This document shows, in pieces, positions 1 through 5,356 of a DNA stretch of 8,606 nucleotides; positions within the stretch are counted from its first letter, which is position 1; each line of letters opens with the position of its first letter. The stretch comes from Candidatus Melainabacteria bacterium (lineage in GTDB: Bacteria > Cyanobacteriota > Vampirovibrionia > Obscuribacterales > Obscuribacteraceae), in NCBI GenBank assembly GCA_003175915.1, contig PSRH01000094.1, positions 1 through 8,606 on the forward strand. Direction: 5' to 3'. The notes beneath the pieces were generated by a model. The model searched no databases. It was given only the letters and a program-made list of their open reading frames with translations, and had not been told where the DNA came from. The translations under genes were made by a program, and so were the position numbers.

Positions 1-78
1 TATGCGCAAAGTCAGATTTAATTTGGCTGGGGCTAGAACGGTGAGGGTCTGTGTTCTTCTTGCTTCTACGTTTTTCAT
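1..78 (-). CDS. ispE: 4-diphosphocytidyl-2-C-methyl-D-erythritol kinase, N-terminal 26 codons (partial)
   Basis: IspE is the GHMP-family kinase that phosphorylates CDP-methylerythritol in the cytoplasmic MEP pathway of isoprenoid synthesis. Reading leftward from ATG at 78-76, the frame is open to the window edge for exactly 26 codons. It contains VLAPAKLNLTLRI at residues 14-26, which is the hallmark N-terminal strand of IspE (APAKxNLxLxI, preceding the GxRxDGYH motif that would lie outside). The start codon overlaps the rsmA stop as ATGA, so translation is probably coupled to rsmA. No close Shine-Dalgarno is visible; an AAGGCGG run lies about 20 bases upstream inside rsmA. The rsmA-ispE order is common in bacteria, which supports the call. 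Only the first part is visible, so gene integrity cannot be judged. The identification rests on one short but very characteristic motif plus context. Confidence 0.85.
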   Translation of the reverse strand, partial: MKNVEARRTQTLTVLAPAKLNLTLRI

Positions 79-938
79 ACAGACAAAGCAATGTTATCCG
101 CCTTGGAGTCTTTGAGTCCATCAGCGAGCAAAGCAAACTGTTCTAGACCCAAACGTTCGGCTCTAACTTGAGGATCGAAATTCAACTTGTTGAATACGTC
201 CATAATTTGTTTTTGATCGAGGCCGAGAAAGGAAAGATTGTTTTTCAGCATCTTCCTTCTTTGTTGAAATCCAGCCTGCACCACTTGCCTGAGCAACTTG
301 TGGTCCAAGCAGGTTACTGGAGGTTCTGCATGCGGTACCATTCTCACTACCGCAGAAGTCACTTCGGGAACAGGGTAAAAATTCTCCGCAGCAATTGTAA
401 ACAGTAAATCAGCCGCGGCAAAATATCGAACGAGCACTGAGATCTGACTGTATTCCTCTTCTCCGACTTTGGCTACGAAACGTTCCGCCACTTCTCGCTG
501 TACGGTGAGGACAATCGAGTCTATAGACTTGAGCCATGGGGCCGGTTCACCGATCTCACCCAACAATCTGGCCAGAATCGGTGTTGTGATCTGATAAGGT
601 ACGTTGCCGATTACTTTGGTTTTTTCCTTCAGGATCGTCTTCAGATCACACTGGAGGAAATCCTGATGAATCACCGTCAATCCAGGGAGCGATAGGTCTT
701 GAAGGATCTGTACGCATTCCTCATCCAACTCGACTGCCGTGACTTTGGCTCCCGATCCAAGAAGCACCGCTGTGAGAAAACCCAGCCCTGGCCCGATCTC
801 CAGCACATGATCGCCCACCTCTACCGCCAGCGCCCTGGTAATTTGTGCCAAGATATCAGGATTGATCAGGAAATTCTGACCGAGTCTCTTTTTGCTGTGA
901 AAAGCGCGTGCCTGCTGTTTGAGAGATTCTGCAGCCAT
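75..938 (-). CDS. rsmA: 16S rRNA (adenine(1518)-N6/adenine(1519)-N6)-dimethyltransferase RsmA/KsgA
   Basis: RsmA dimethylates two adjacent adenines in the 3'-terminal hairpin of 16S rRNA, using S-adenosylmethionine, as a late checkpoint in 30S assembly. The 287-residue protein has the normal family length. Visible motifs are the N-terminal KKRLGQNFL (16-24), the SAM-binding EIGPGLGFLT (47-56), the acidic VELD (69-72) that contacts the ribose, QDF (92-94), and the catalytic NVPY (112-115) followed by QITTPIL. Further on come YSQISVLVRYFA, the NFYPVPEVTSAVVR block and the RNA-binding FQQRRKMLKNNL. The ATG start abuts the corC stop directly (TAAATG), with AAAAGG about 10 bases upstream inside corC, so the gene is probably translated by coupling in the corC-rsmA-ispE operon. 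The TGA stop overlaps the ispE ATG. All key residues appear intact. Confidence 0.97.
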   Translation of the reverse strand: MAAESLKQQARAFHSKKRLGQNFLINPDILAQITRALAVEVGDHVLEIGPGLGFLTAVLLGSGAKVTAVELDEECVQILQDLSLPGLTVIHQDFLQCDLKTILKEKTKVIGNVPYQITTPILARLLGEIGEPAPWLKSIDSIVLTVQREVAERFVAKVGEEEYSQISVLVRYFAAADLLFTIAAENFYPVPEVTSAVVRMVPHAEPPVTCLDHKLLRQVVQAGFQQRRKMLKNNLSFLGLDQKQIMDVFNKLNFDPQVRAERLGLEQFALLADGLKDSKADNIALSV

Positions 939-2282
939 TTATGATTCGGCCTTTTGCGTTGTTTCAAACGGCTTACTAACTGGTTCCTTTCTCTCAGCGC
1001 CATTACCGCTGGTGCTCGCCTTCTGCGTTTTGCGTGCAGAACTGGGAGTACGGATCAATCTCAGCTTGATGATTCTATGCCGATCGGATTCCTCGATGCG
1101 GAGCACGTAACCGTCTCCTTTCACCTCGTCACCGCTTTGCGGTTCTCTACCGAGCAGTCCGAAAACATGGCCACCGATGGTGTTGAACTCCTCATCAGTG
1201 ATATCAAGTCCCAACTTCTCGTTGGCTTCCTCAAGCGTGAGCTTAGCGTCGATGAGGATGGAGCCATCAGATTGAGTCTGAACCATCTCTTGGACGACAT
1301 CATATTCATCGGCGATGTCGCCGACCAATTCTTCAACAACGTCTTCTAGCGTCACCATTCCTCTGGTGGCACCATACTCGTCGACAATGATAGCCATGTG
1401 GGTCTTGCTCTTCTGGAACTCAGGGAGAAGATCTCCCAGATTCTTGTTTTCAGGAACGATGAGGACCTTGCGAGCTAACTCCCGAACGTGCAAGTTTTCC
1501 TTGTGCTCGACCATCGCTTTCATGCAATCGCGAACGTGAATCAAGCCAAAGATATTGTCAATCGTGTCTTCGTAAACCGGTATTCTCGAAAACCCATGCT
1601 TGAGAGCCAAATCGATGAATTCCCTTACGGTAGCGTCTGCCTGCACTGTCACCATATCGGTTCTGGGAGTCATGATCTCTCCGGTAACCGTGTCGGAGAA
1701 GTCGAAAACGCTATGAAGCATTTCCTCCTCTTCCGGCTCCAGTACGCCTTCTTCGTGGCTAGCGGACACGAGCATTTTCAACTCTTCTTCCGAGTGCACA
1801 AAGTGTCGAGGCCCCGGCTCCTTCACCTTAAGCGCCCGCAGGATGAGCGTAGTCGTTCCATTCATCATCTTGATAAATGGCGACATCAGCCAACACCATG
1901 CTTCCATTGCATATATGGTGCCTAGCATTGCCGTTTCGGCGCGTTGAAATGTCCAGGTCTTTGGTACTAACTCGCCGATGATCGTTTGAATAAAGGCAAT
2001 GAAGCAAAAGGCGAATACATAGCAGAGGGCGCGCGCGGTTTCAATCGCCGGAAGCGCCCAATTTAGATCCTTGGCTATGGATTCAATAAATTGCGCCAGG
2101 TCGGAAGCGAAAGCCGTTTCGCCAACTGCTCCAAGTCCCAGGGTAGCCAGGGTAATTCCAAGTTGGCATGCCGTGATAAAGCTATCGGGATCATCAAGAG
2201 CTGTCTGAACCAGCTTTGCCGCCCGATTACCTTCTTCTGCCAGTTGATCGATTCGTGTGCGTCGTACCCGTGCCAGAGCCAT
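939..2282 (-). CDS. CNNM/CBS-pair transporter-associated membrane protein (CorC/HlyC-like)
   Basis: This belongs to the family of cytoplasmic-membrane proteins variously called hemolysin C, CorC, YfjD or MpfA, and linked to magnesium/cobalt homeostasis or efflux. Residues 1-155 form the CNNM (DUF21) membrane domain, with ARVRRTRIDQLAEEGN at the start, the LGITLATLGLGAVGE stretch and IIGELVPKTW (101-110). A CBS pair follows: EIMTPR (202-207) through about 255, then about 270-325 with VDEYGATRGMVTLEDVVEE and GDIADEYD. The C-terminal CorC_HlyC domain (about 335-410) has NTIGGHVFGLLGREP, and a polar tail ends the protein. The coordinates use the first ATG (447 residues), but this omits the first membrane helix. 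That helix is encoded in frame just upstream (2283-2345), so the real protein is probably about 468 residues with a non-ATG start. It is first in a corC-rsmA-ispE operon. The family is certain; the substrate is not known. Confidence 0.93.
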   Translation of the reverse strand: MALARVRRTRIDQLAEEGNRAAKLVQTALDDPDSFITACQLGITLATLGLGAVGETAFASDLAQFIESIAKDLNWALPAIETARALCYVFAFCFIAFIQTIIGELVPKTWTFQRAETAMLGTIYAMEAWCWLMSPFIKMMNGTTTLILRALKVKEPGPRHFVHSEEELKMLVSASHEEGVLEPEEEEMLHSVFDFSDTVTGEIMTPRTDMVTVQADATVREFIDLALKHGFSRIPVYEDTIDNIFGLIHVRDCMKAMVEHKENLHVRELARKVLIVPENKNLGDLLPEFQKSKTHMAIIVDEYGATRGMVTLEDVVEELVGDIADEYDVVQEMVQTQSDGSILIDAKLTLEEANEKLGLDITDEEFNTIGGHVFGLLGREPQSGDEVKGDGYVLRIEESDRHRIIKLRLIRTPSSARKTQKASTSGNGAERKEPVSKPFETTQKAES

Positions 2283-2345
2283 TTCAGCAGCTACGAAGAA
2301 TACGTTTACACCTATGAGAATTGGTATCAGTATGAGTTGGTAAAT
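2283..2345 (-). other. Likely N-terminal extension of the CNNM/CorC protein (first membrane helix, non-ATG start)
   Basis: In frame upstream of the ATG at 2282 are 21 codons reading YQLILIPILIGV, then NVFFVAAE, directly joined to MALARVRRTR. CNNM-domain proteins normally begin with a hydrophobic helix ending in N-A/V-F-F-x-A-A-E, so this segment belongs to the protein. The frame is closed by TGA at 2354-2352. Between that stop and the ATG there is no ATG, GTG or TTG, only ATT (2345-2343), CTG (2330-2328) and ATA codons. ATT would give a helix of the usual length. No Shine-Dalgarno lies at the right distance from it. A good AAAGGAG (2385-2379) is too far upstream. Either a rare start or a small indel (natural or a sequencing error) explains this. 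Confidence 0.7.
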
Positions 2346-2378
2346 AGCGAATCACGCACCGTATTTGGCGGTGCTTCT

Positions 2379-2385
2379 CTCCTTT
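2379..2385 (-). promoter_or_regulatory. Shine-Dalgarno-like AAAGGAG without a correctly placed start
   Basis: Reading leftward, AAAGGAG is the best ribosome-binding sequence in this region and sits just after the stop of the 50-codon ORF. The nearest standard starts are GTG at 2359 and GTG at 2355. Both are too distant and out of frame with the CorC protein. The GTG at 2359 reaches a stop after ten codons. The site probably belongs to the corC start, which would imply a frame problem downstream. Confidence 0.4.
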
Positions 2386-2391
2386 GCTTGC

Positions 2392-2544
2392 CTAGTCGAT
2401 ATAGGAATTGAACAATGAACCCAGCCCAAGCATAGATACTTGAACCACGACAAAATATCTAATGCCGGCCTCGGTGCGATGCCACCAATGCTGGGGAGGT
2501 TCTTCGCGGCTCGATTGCGCGTTACTACTTTCAGACTCGTCCAT
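2392..2544 (-). CDS. Candidate 50-residue single-helix membrane protein (hypothetical)
   Basis: ATG at 2544-2542 opens a 50-codon frame ending in TAG at 2394-2392. Residues 1-27 are acidic and polar (MDESESSNAQSSREEPPQHW). Residues 28-45 form one hydrophobic helix (IRYFVVVQVSMLGLGSLF). The tail is short (NSYID). This split into a polar N-terminus and one helix looks like a genuine small membrane protein, not random sequence. It lies just upstream of and in the same direction as the CorC protein gene. Against it, no clear Shine-Dalgarno precedes the ATG and I recognise no family. It fills otherwise empty sequence and could be the first gene of the corC operon. Confidence 0.4.
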   Translation of the reverse strand: MDESESSNAQSSREEPPQHWWHRTEAGIRYFVVVQVSMLGLGSLFNSYID

Positions 2545-2562
2545 AACGGCGGGGCTAGATGG

Positions 2563-2578
2563 TTGGCTAACAAGCCAA
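2563..2578. repeat. Small inverted repeat TTGGCT-AACA-AGCCAA
   Basis: A perfect 6-bp inverted repeat with a 4-base spacer sits about 20 bp before the ATG of the small minus-strand ORF. It is in the region where a promoter for the leftward corC operon should lie. It may be an operator half-site pair or a chance match. No convincing -35/-10 pair could be fixed around it. Confidence 0.3.
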
Positions 2579-2610
2579 ATAGATCAAAATAATCGTACCA
2601 TATGCTTCTG

Positions 2611-2727
2611 CTTTACCGGCGCACGGTTTGCTTATTCCTTGAACGCTACTGGGTTTCGGTCAAAAACTTAAATTTGACCGGCGGCCTGATTAATCTCATT
2701 TTTGGGGTAACCAGGCCGCCGGTAAAG
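2611..2727. repeat. GC-rich inverted-repeat cluster (three copies of ACCGGCG) with a strong hairpin
   Basis: ACCGGCGGCCTG at 2677-2688 and its exact reverse complement CAGGCCGCCGGT at 2712-2723 form a perfect 12-bp stem with a 23-base loop. Three further T-A pairs extend it across a one-base bulge. In addition CTTTACCGGCG at 2611-2621 is the exact reverse complement of CGCCGGTAAAG at 2717-2727. The core is therefore present three times, in two orientations. Read leftward, the stem is followed by CAAATTTAAGTTTTTG, a weak T-rich tract, so it could be a terminator for leftward transcripts. The long loop and imperfect T-tract argue equally for a small dispersed repeat (REP- or MITE-like). Confidence 0.6.
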
Positions 2728-2766
2728 AGTGTCTCATTCTTGCGATCGCCAATTAAACTGCTGGGT

Positions 2767-3255
2767 ATGAGCAAGAGCTTCTCTTGGCAGTCGTGCGATA
2801 ATTTTGCGGTGGCTAAAGCTGGGGTGGCTGTGCAGATCAAATCGTCCATTTTGTTAAGCGTCTGTCTGGTGAGTTTCGCCTCGATCGGCTCGGTCTTTGC
2901 CGGCGAAGTCAATCCGGCTTGCAAATTGAAGTTATCTGCCAGTCCGGTGGATTTCAAAGTCGAAGAGCATAAAGCTGAGCAGAAATTAGTGTTTAAGCTT
3001 GGCCTGCCGGTTGGTGCGCCTCCGGAAATTATTCAAAAGGCAAGTAAGTCAATGCTCAACACATTTCACCAATGGGGAGCAAGTGTCGAAAAGGCTTGCG
3101 CCAACCTCGATCGCTCACTGAGAGCGACATCAGAGAGCGTTTTAACGAAAGCCCAGGAGTTTTCACCCAAGCACGCTACCAACAGTGCCGCAAACGCTGG
3201 TGAACACGGAGCAAAGGTAGCTTTGAGCCGCGCCAAGGCAGTGGTCGAGCGCTAG
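2767..3255 (+). CDS. Secreted or periplasmic protein of unknown family
   Basis: I recognise no family. From ATG 2767 the protein has 162 residues. Residues 22-45 form a Sec signal peptide: basic QIK, a hydrophobic core ILLSVCLVSFASIG, then SVFA with likely cleavage before GEV. The 25-residue stretch before the core is long and Trp/Cys/Asp-containing, so the true start may be GTG at 2809, 2824 or 2830; GTG 2824 gives an ideal short n-region. No start has a strong Shine-Dalgarno. The mature part is about 115 residues, hydrophilic, lysine- and alanine-rich, and probably helical in its second half (repeated AxxA and K/E patterns). It has one Cys pair-like spacing but no enzyme motif. The frame is open further upstream to 2602, but that part runs through the inverted repeat and looks non-coding. 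Its stop shares CTAG with the converging neighbour. Confidence 0.65.
   Translation: MSKSFSWQSCDNFAVAKAGVAVQIKSSILLSVCLVSFASIGSVFAGEVNPACKLKLSASPVDFKVEEHKAEQKLVFKLGLPVGAPPEIIQKASKSMLNTFHQWGASVEKACANLDRSLRATSESVLTKAQEFSPKHATNSAANAGEHGAKVALSRAKAVVER
3252..3255. other. Shared palindromic CTAG stop of a convergent gene pair
   Basis: The plus-strand gene ends with TAG at 3253-3255 and the minus-strand gene ends with TAG at 3254-3252, so the two coding regions overlap by four bases. There is no intergenic terminator. Each transcript must end inside, or run antisense through, the other gene. Confidence 0.9.
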
Positions 3256-3977
3256 CCCAACTCATTTTCGGAAGCCGCCTCTCGCCATGCTTGGCTTAAA
3301 AGGCAGCAGCCAATTAATTGGGCAAAGAAAACGGTAGACGGAATCAAGAAGATGCCAAGAACGGTCAATATCGGAATGATCGTCGCAAGGTAAAGCAGTC
3401 CGAGTTGGATAAGCCAGGCCTCAAGCATTTGCCTGGGTTGACGGCGCAATCTGAGAAAGACCTGCCTGACTGCGAAAGCGGCGGTAAGGTTTTGTCGCGT
3501 GGCGAAATTGACCAGCAAATATGAGGATAGAAGCGAAATTGTCGCGGCGCCCAAAACGATAATCGTCCAGGCGGCCGTAGCCCAGACGAGAAACGCCGGG
3601 GACATGAGATTATCCAGGCCAGCCAGTTCTCCAATGAGCAAGCTCAAGAACGCGAGCAAAAGAAAGAGGGCGGAATGTAATGTTGATGCGCCAATCCATA
3701 TGCCACCGCCGATTAAGAGCTCCAGAAAATTTGTCCACACAGGCAGCTGGTTACCCGGACTGACCACCTTGGAGGCTGTTGTCATGAGAATATAGCCTGC
3801 TACCAGTGACCACAGGCAAAAGCACAAGGGTAAAAGAATGACATTGAGCAAGAGAAGCGCAAAGGCGCCGCCATTGATCAAGCAGCCGATGCCCATTTTG
3901 AACTGCCAGTCAGGATCGGCAAACAAAAGCCGCACGGCTTGATCGGCAGCCAGGTGAGTTTTGCTCTCTGCCGTCAT
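3252..3977 (-). CDS. DUF4013-type polytopic membrane protein
   Basis: This is a 241-residue integral membrane protein of unknown function. It resembles the DUF4013 family. The resemblance rests on a polar N-terminus ending in FADPDWQFKMGIG (19-31), a long hydrophobic segment ending VAGYILMTTASKVV (59-72), then NQLPVW (76-81) ahead of the next helix. These match the family pattern of DPxW, GY and LPxW. About five membrane segments are visible, near residues 28-64, 84-118, 126-158, 185-209 and 210-229, with a basic cytoplasmic loop RQVFLRLRRQPR at 171-182. The ATG at 3977 has only a weak upstream CAGGG. It is divergent from the Clp-N protein gene across 236 bp and converges with the secreted-protein gene, overlapping it by four bases. 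The family assignment comes from memory of the pattern; the role is unknown. Confidence 0.7.
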   Translation of the reverse strand: MTAESKTHLAADQAVRLLFADPDWQFKMGIGCLINGGAFALLLLNVILLPLCFCLWSLVAGYILMTTASKVVSPGNQLPVWTNFLELLIGGGIWIGASTLHSALFLLLAFLSLLIGELAGLDNLMSPAFLVWATAAWTIIVLGAATISLLSSYLLVNFATRQNLTAAFAVRQVFLRLRRQPRQMLEAWLIQLGLLYLATIIPILTVLGIFLIPSTVFFAQLIGCCLLSQAWREAASENELG

Positions 3978-4079
3978 CGACTGCCGACGCCCTGATCCGG
4001 CGCTAAAACCGGGGCAAGACCCTTGTCGTTATTGGAGTTTAAGCTGGGCAAGGTAGAAACTATTCGCTCAAAAATGCTT

Positions 4080-4099
4080 TGTACAGGCAGCATTGTACA
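4080..4099. promoter_or_regulatory. Candidate operator TGTACA-N8-TGTACA
   Basis: Two copies of the palindrome TGTACA, at 4080-4085 and 4094-4099, are spaced 14 bp centre to centre, so the whole is dyad-symmetric. It lies immediately upstream of the -10-like sequences in front of the Clp-N gene. It could bind a dimeric regulator. No regulator is identified from the sequence. Confidence 0.4.
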
Positions 4100-4202
4100 C
4101 GTGGAACCTTTCTTATAGGGTTGCTATTCTTGATCAGGCTCAATACAACTGCAAGACAATCGTTGAGCTTTGGCAGCTTAAAATTGTCAACCGCAGATGA
4201 TT

Positions 4203-4208
4203 AGGGGA
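4203..4208 (+). promoter_or_regulatory. Ribosome binding site AGGGGA deciding the start at 4217
   Basis: AGGGGA ends eight bases before ATG 4217 and five before an in-frame TTG at 4214. The spacing favours the ATG. Confidence 0.7.
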
Positions 4209-4216
4209 ACTTCTTG

Positions 4217-5356
4217 ATGCTGGATAGCTTTTTTAATCGCGCTGAGGACTCGCTCATCCGAGTCGTCCAAAACGCCATCGAAGAGTCGGTGCGCCAGAAG
4301 AGCAACCGGGTCGGAACCGAACATTTATTGTTTGGTTTGGCGCGCGAGACGGAGACCGTCGCTGGGCGAGCGCTTGTCTCCATGAAAATCGACGCGGGCA
4401 CCACCCAGGCAGAAGTGGAGCAGTACTTGCGCTTAAAGGAATTGAGCGATGAGCAGCCTGCTTCGAGCATGGCCTATTCGCAAGCGGTGTTGCACCGGCT
4501 CTTTACCAAGGACCATTCAGGCCAATCGAAACCATTTCTCAGTGATATGGCCATGCGTGCTCTTGCGAGAGCGCAGGAATATTCATATTACTTTGGCCAG
4601 CAGCGCCTCGACACTGCCCATCTCCTTTTGGGTATTCTCGATCTGCGCGAAGCTGGCGCAGCCAAGATCTTTGAGGAGCTGAGCGCCAACCTCACTTTCC
4701 TGAGGCGGCAAGTCATGCGTCTACTTGCTTGTGAAATCGTCACTTCCCCTCATGTAACCAATCTTCGCGAGGCTGTGATTCAGGGGTTGAAGGAACTCGT
4801 GGACAGGCATGATGCCTCACTTTCCATGATTTCTGAGTTGTCGAATAAAAGTGGTGGCGTCTTGAAGAACGTGCCCAGTCGCTGTGAAGTTCTGCATATG
4901 GTATGCGTAGCTTATCTGGGAGATTTTTTGTATACGCAAGTGGCTTTTCAGAGATATCTTTTGGAAGAAACTATGGCATTGCTCATTTCGCGTGCCGGGC
5001 CGCTAGACAAAGAAACCTCGGCTGCCGTGGTAGCGTGCACGGCTCAAAACATTCGGGCCGAAGTGCGCGCCACGATTGAGTATCTCTGGAGTCACGAATT
5101 TCGACTGATCCATCACATGTTTGATGATGCTGAACATGACCTGATTGGTAGTCTTATTGAAGACCTGTGGTGGGCCCAGAGCGAAGAGATGGCGCTTGAT
5201 GAGTCGTTTGCTTCGGCCCTTGAAGATCATCGTCGGACGCAACTGCTCAATCTGCAAAAGCGCAGAATCGAAATAACCCACCGCCTGGTGAAATTAAAGG
5301 GGCGACTAGATGAGACTCTCAAGCAGTGTTTCTTGAAGCGATCGGTATCGGCCTAG
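4217..5356 (+). CDS. Stand-alone double Clp N-domain protein without AAA+ module
   Basis: The 379-residue protein begins with two copies of the Clp repeat that forms the N-domain of ClpA/ClpC/ClpB. Repeat 1 (about 5-76) has FFNRAEDSLIRVVQNAIEES and GTEHLLFGLARE (33-44). Repeat 2 (about 108-172) has LSDMAMRALARAQEYSYYF and LDTAHLLLGIL (131-141). In Clp ATPases this domain recruits substrates and adaptors, but here no Walker A or B motif and no AAA+ module follows. The C-terminal half (about 180-379) is a long, mainly helical region I do not recognise. It contains a Trp-rich stretch DLWWAQSEE (316-324) and a basic, probably coiled-coil end (about 335-370). It may act as an adaptor, competitor or sensor for a ClpC/ClpP protease; that is inference. 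It has no signal peptide or membrane helix. The stop shares CTAG with the converging regulator gene. Confidence 0.8.
   Translation: MLDSFFNRAEDSLIRVVQNAIEESVRQKSNRVGTEHLLFGLARETETVAGRALVSMKIDAGTTQAEVEQYLRLKELSDEQPASSMAYSQAVLHRLFTKDHSGQSKPFLSDMAMRALARAQEYSYYFGQQRLDTAHLLLGILDLREAGAAKIFEELSANLTFLRRQVMRLLACEIVTSPHVTNLREAVIQGLKELVDRHDASLSMISELSNKSGGVLKNVPSRCEVLHMVCVAYLGDFLYTQVAFQRYLLEETMALLISRAGPLDKETSAAVVACTAQNIRAEVRATIEYLWSHEFRLIHHMFDDAEHDLIGSLIEDLWWAQSEEMALDESFASALEDHRRTQLLNLQKRRIEITHRLVKLKGRLDETLKQCFLKRSVSA
5353..5356. other. Second shared palindromic CTAG stop of a convergent pair
   Basis: The Clp-N gene ends with TAG at 5354-5356 and the opposing XRE regulator ends with TAG at 5355-5353. 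It is the same four-base overlap as at 3252-3255. Confidence 0.9.

Larger units (their letters stand above)
3978..4216. promoter_or_regulatory. Divergent intergenic region with promoter-like signals
   Basis: This gap separates the divergent DUF4013 and Clp-N genes and must carry both promoters. On the plus strand TTGCTATTCT (4121-4130) gives an extended -10 (TG-n-TATTCT), with only a poor -35 at 17 bp (TGGAAC). TTATAG at 4113-4118 is a competing -10. In the presumed leader, AGGCTCAA (4136-4143) can pair with TTGAGCTT (4163-4170), including one G-T pair, over a 19-base loop. No gene was found here. Confidence 0.4.

Noticed and set aside
954..1349. 131-codon plus-strand frame inside the CorC gene
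   Set aside because: It is antisense to conserved CBS and CorC_HlyC motifs, so it is a shadow frame.
1488..1925. 145-codon plus-strand frame inside the CorC gene
   Set aside because: It is antisense to the CBS pair and its composition is Cys/His-rich shadow sequence.
2352..2573. Minus-strand 73-codon frame starting at TTG 2573
   Set aside because: It has no ribosome site and no protein-like pattern. It is only the upstream part of the CorC frame before a TGA, and the 50-codon ORF in another frame looks more protein-like.
2602..2766. Upstream in-frame extension of the secreted protein to ATG 2602
   Set aside because: It crosses the GC-rich inverted repeats, has no ribosome site, and would place about 80 odd residues before the signal peptide.
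2646..2957. 103-codon minus-strand frame opposite the secreted protein
   Set aside because: It is a shadow of the plus-strand gene and the hairpin, with no motif and no ribosome site.
4001..4060. tRNA or small RNA gene in the divergent gap
   Set aside because: No cloverleaf, TTCGA-like loop or stable hairpin with a T-tract is seen.
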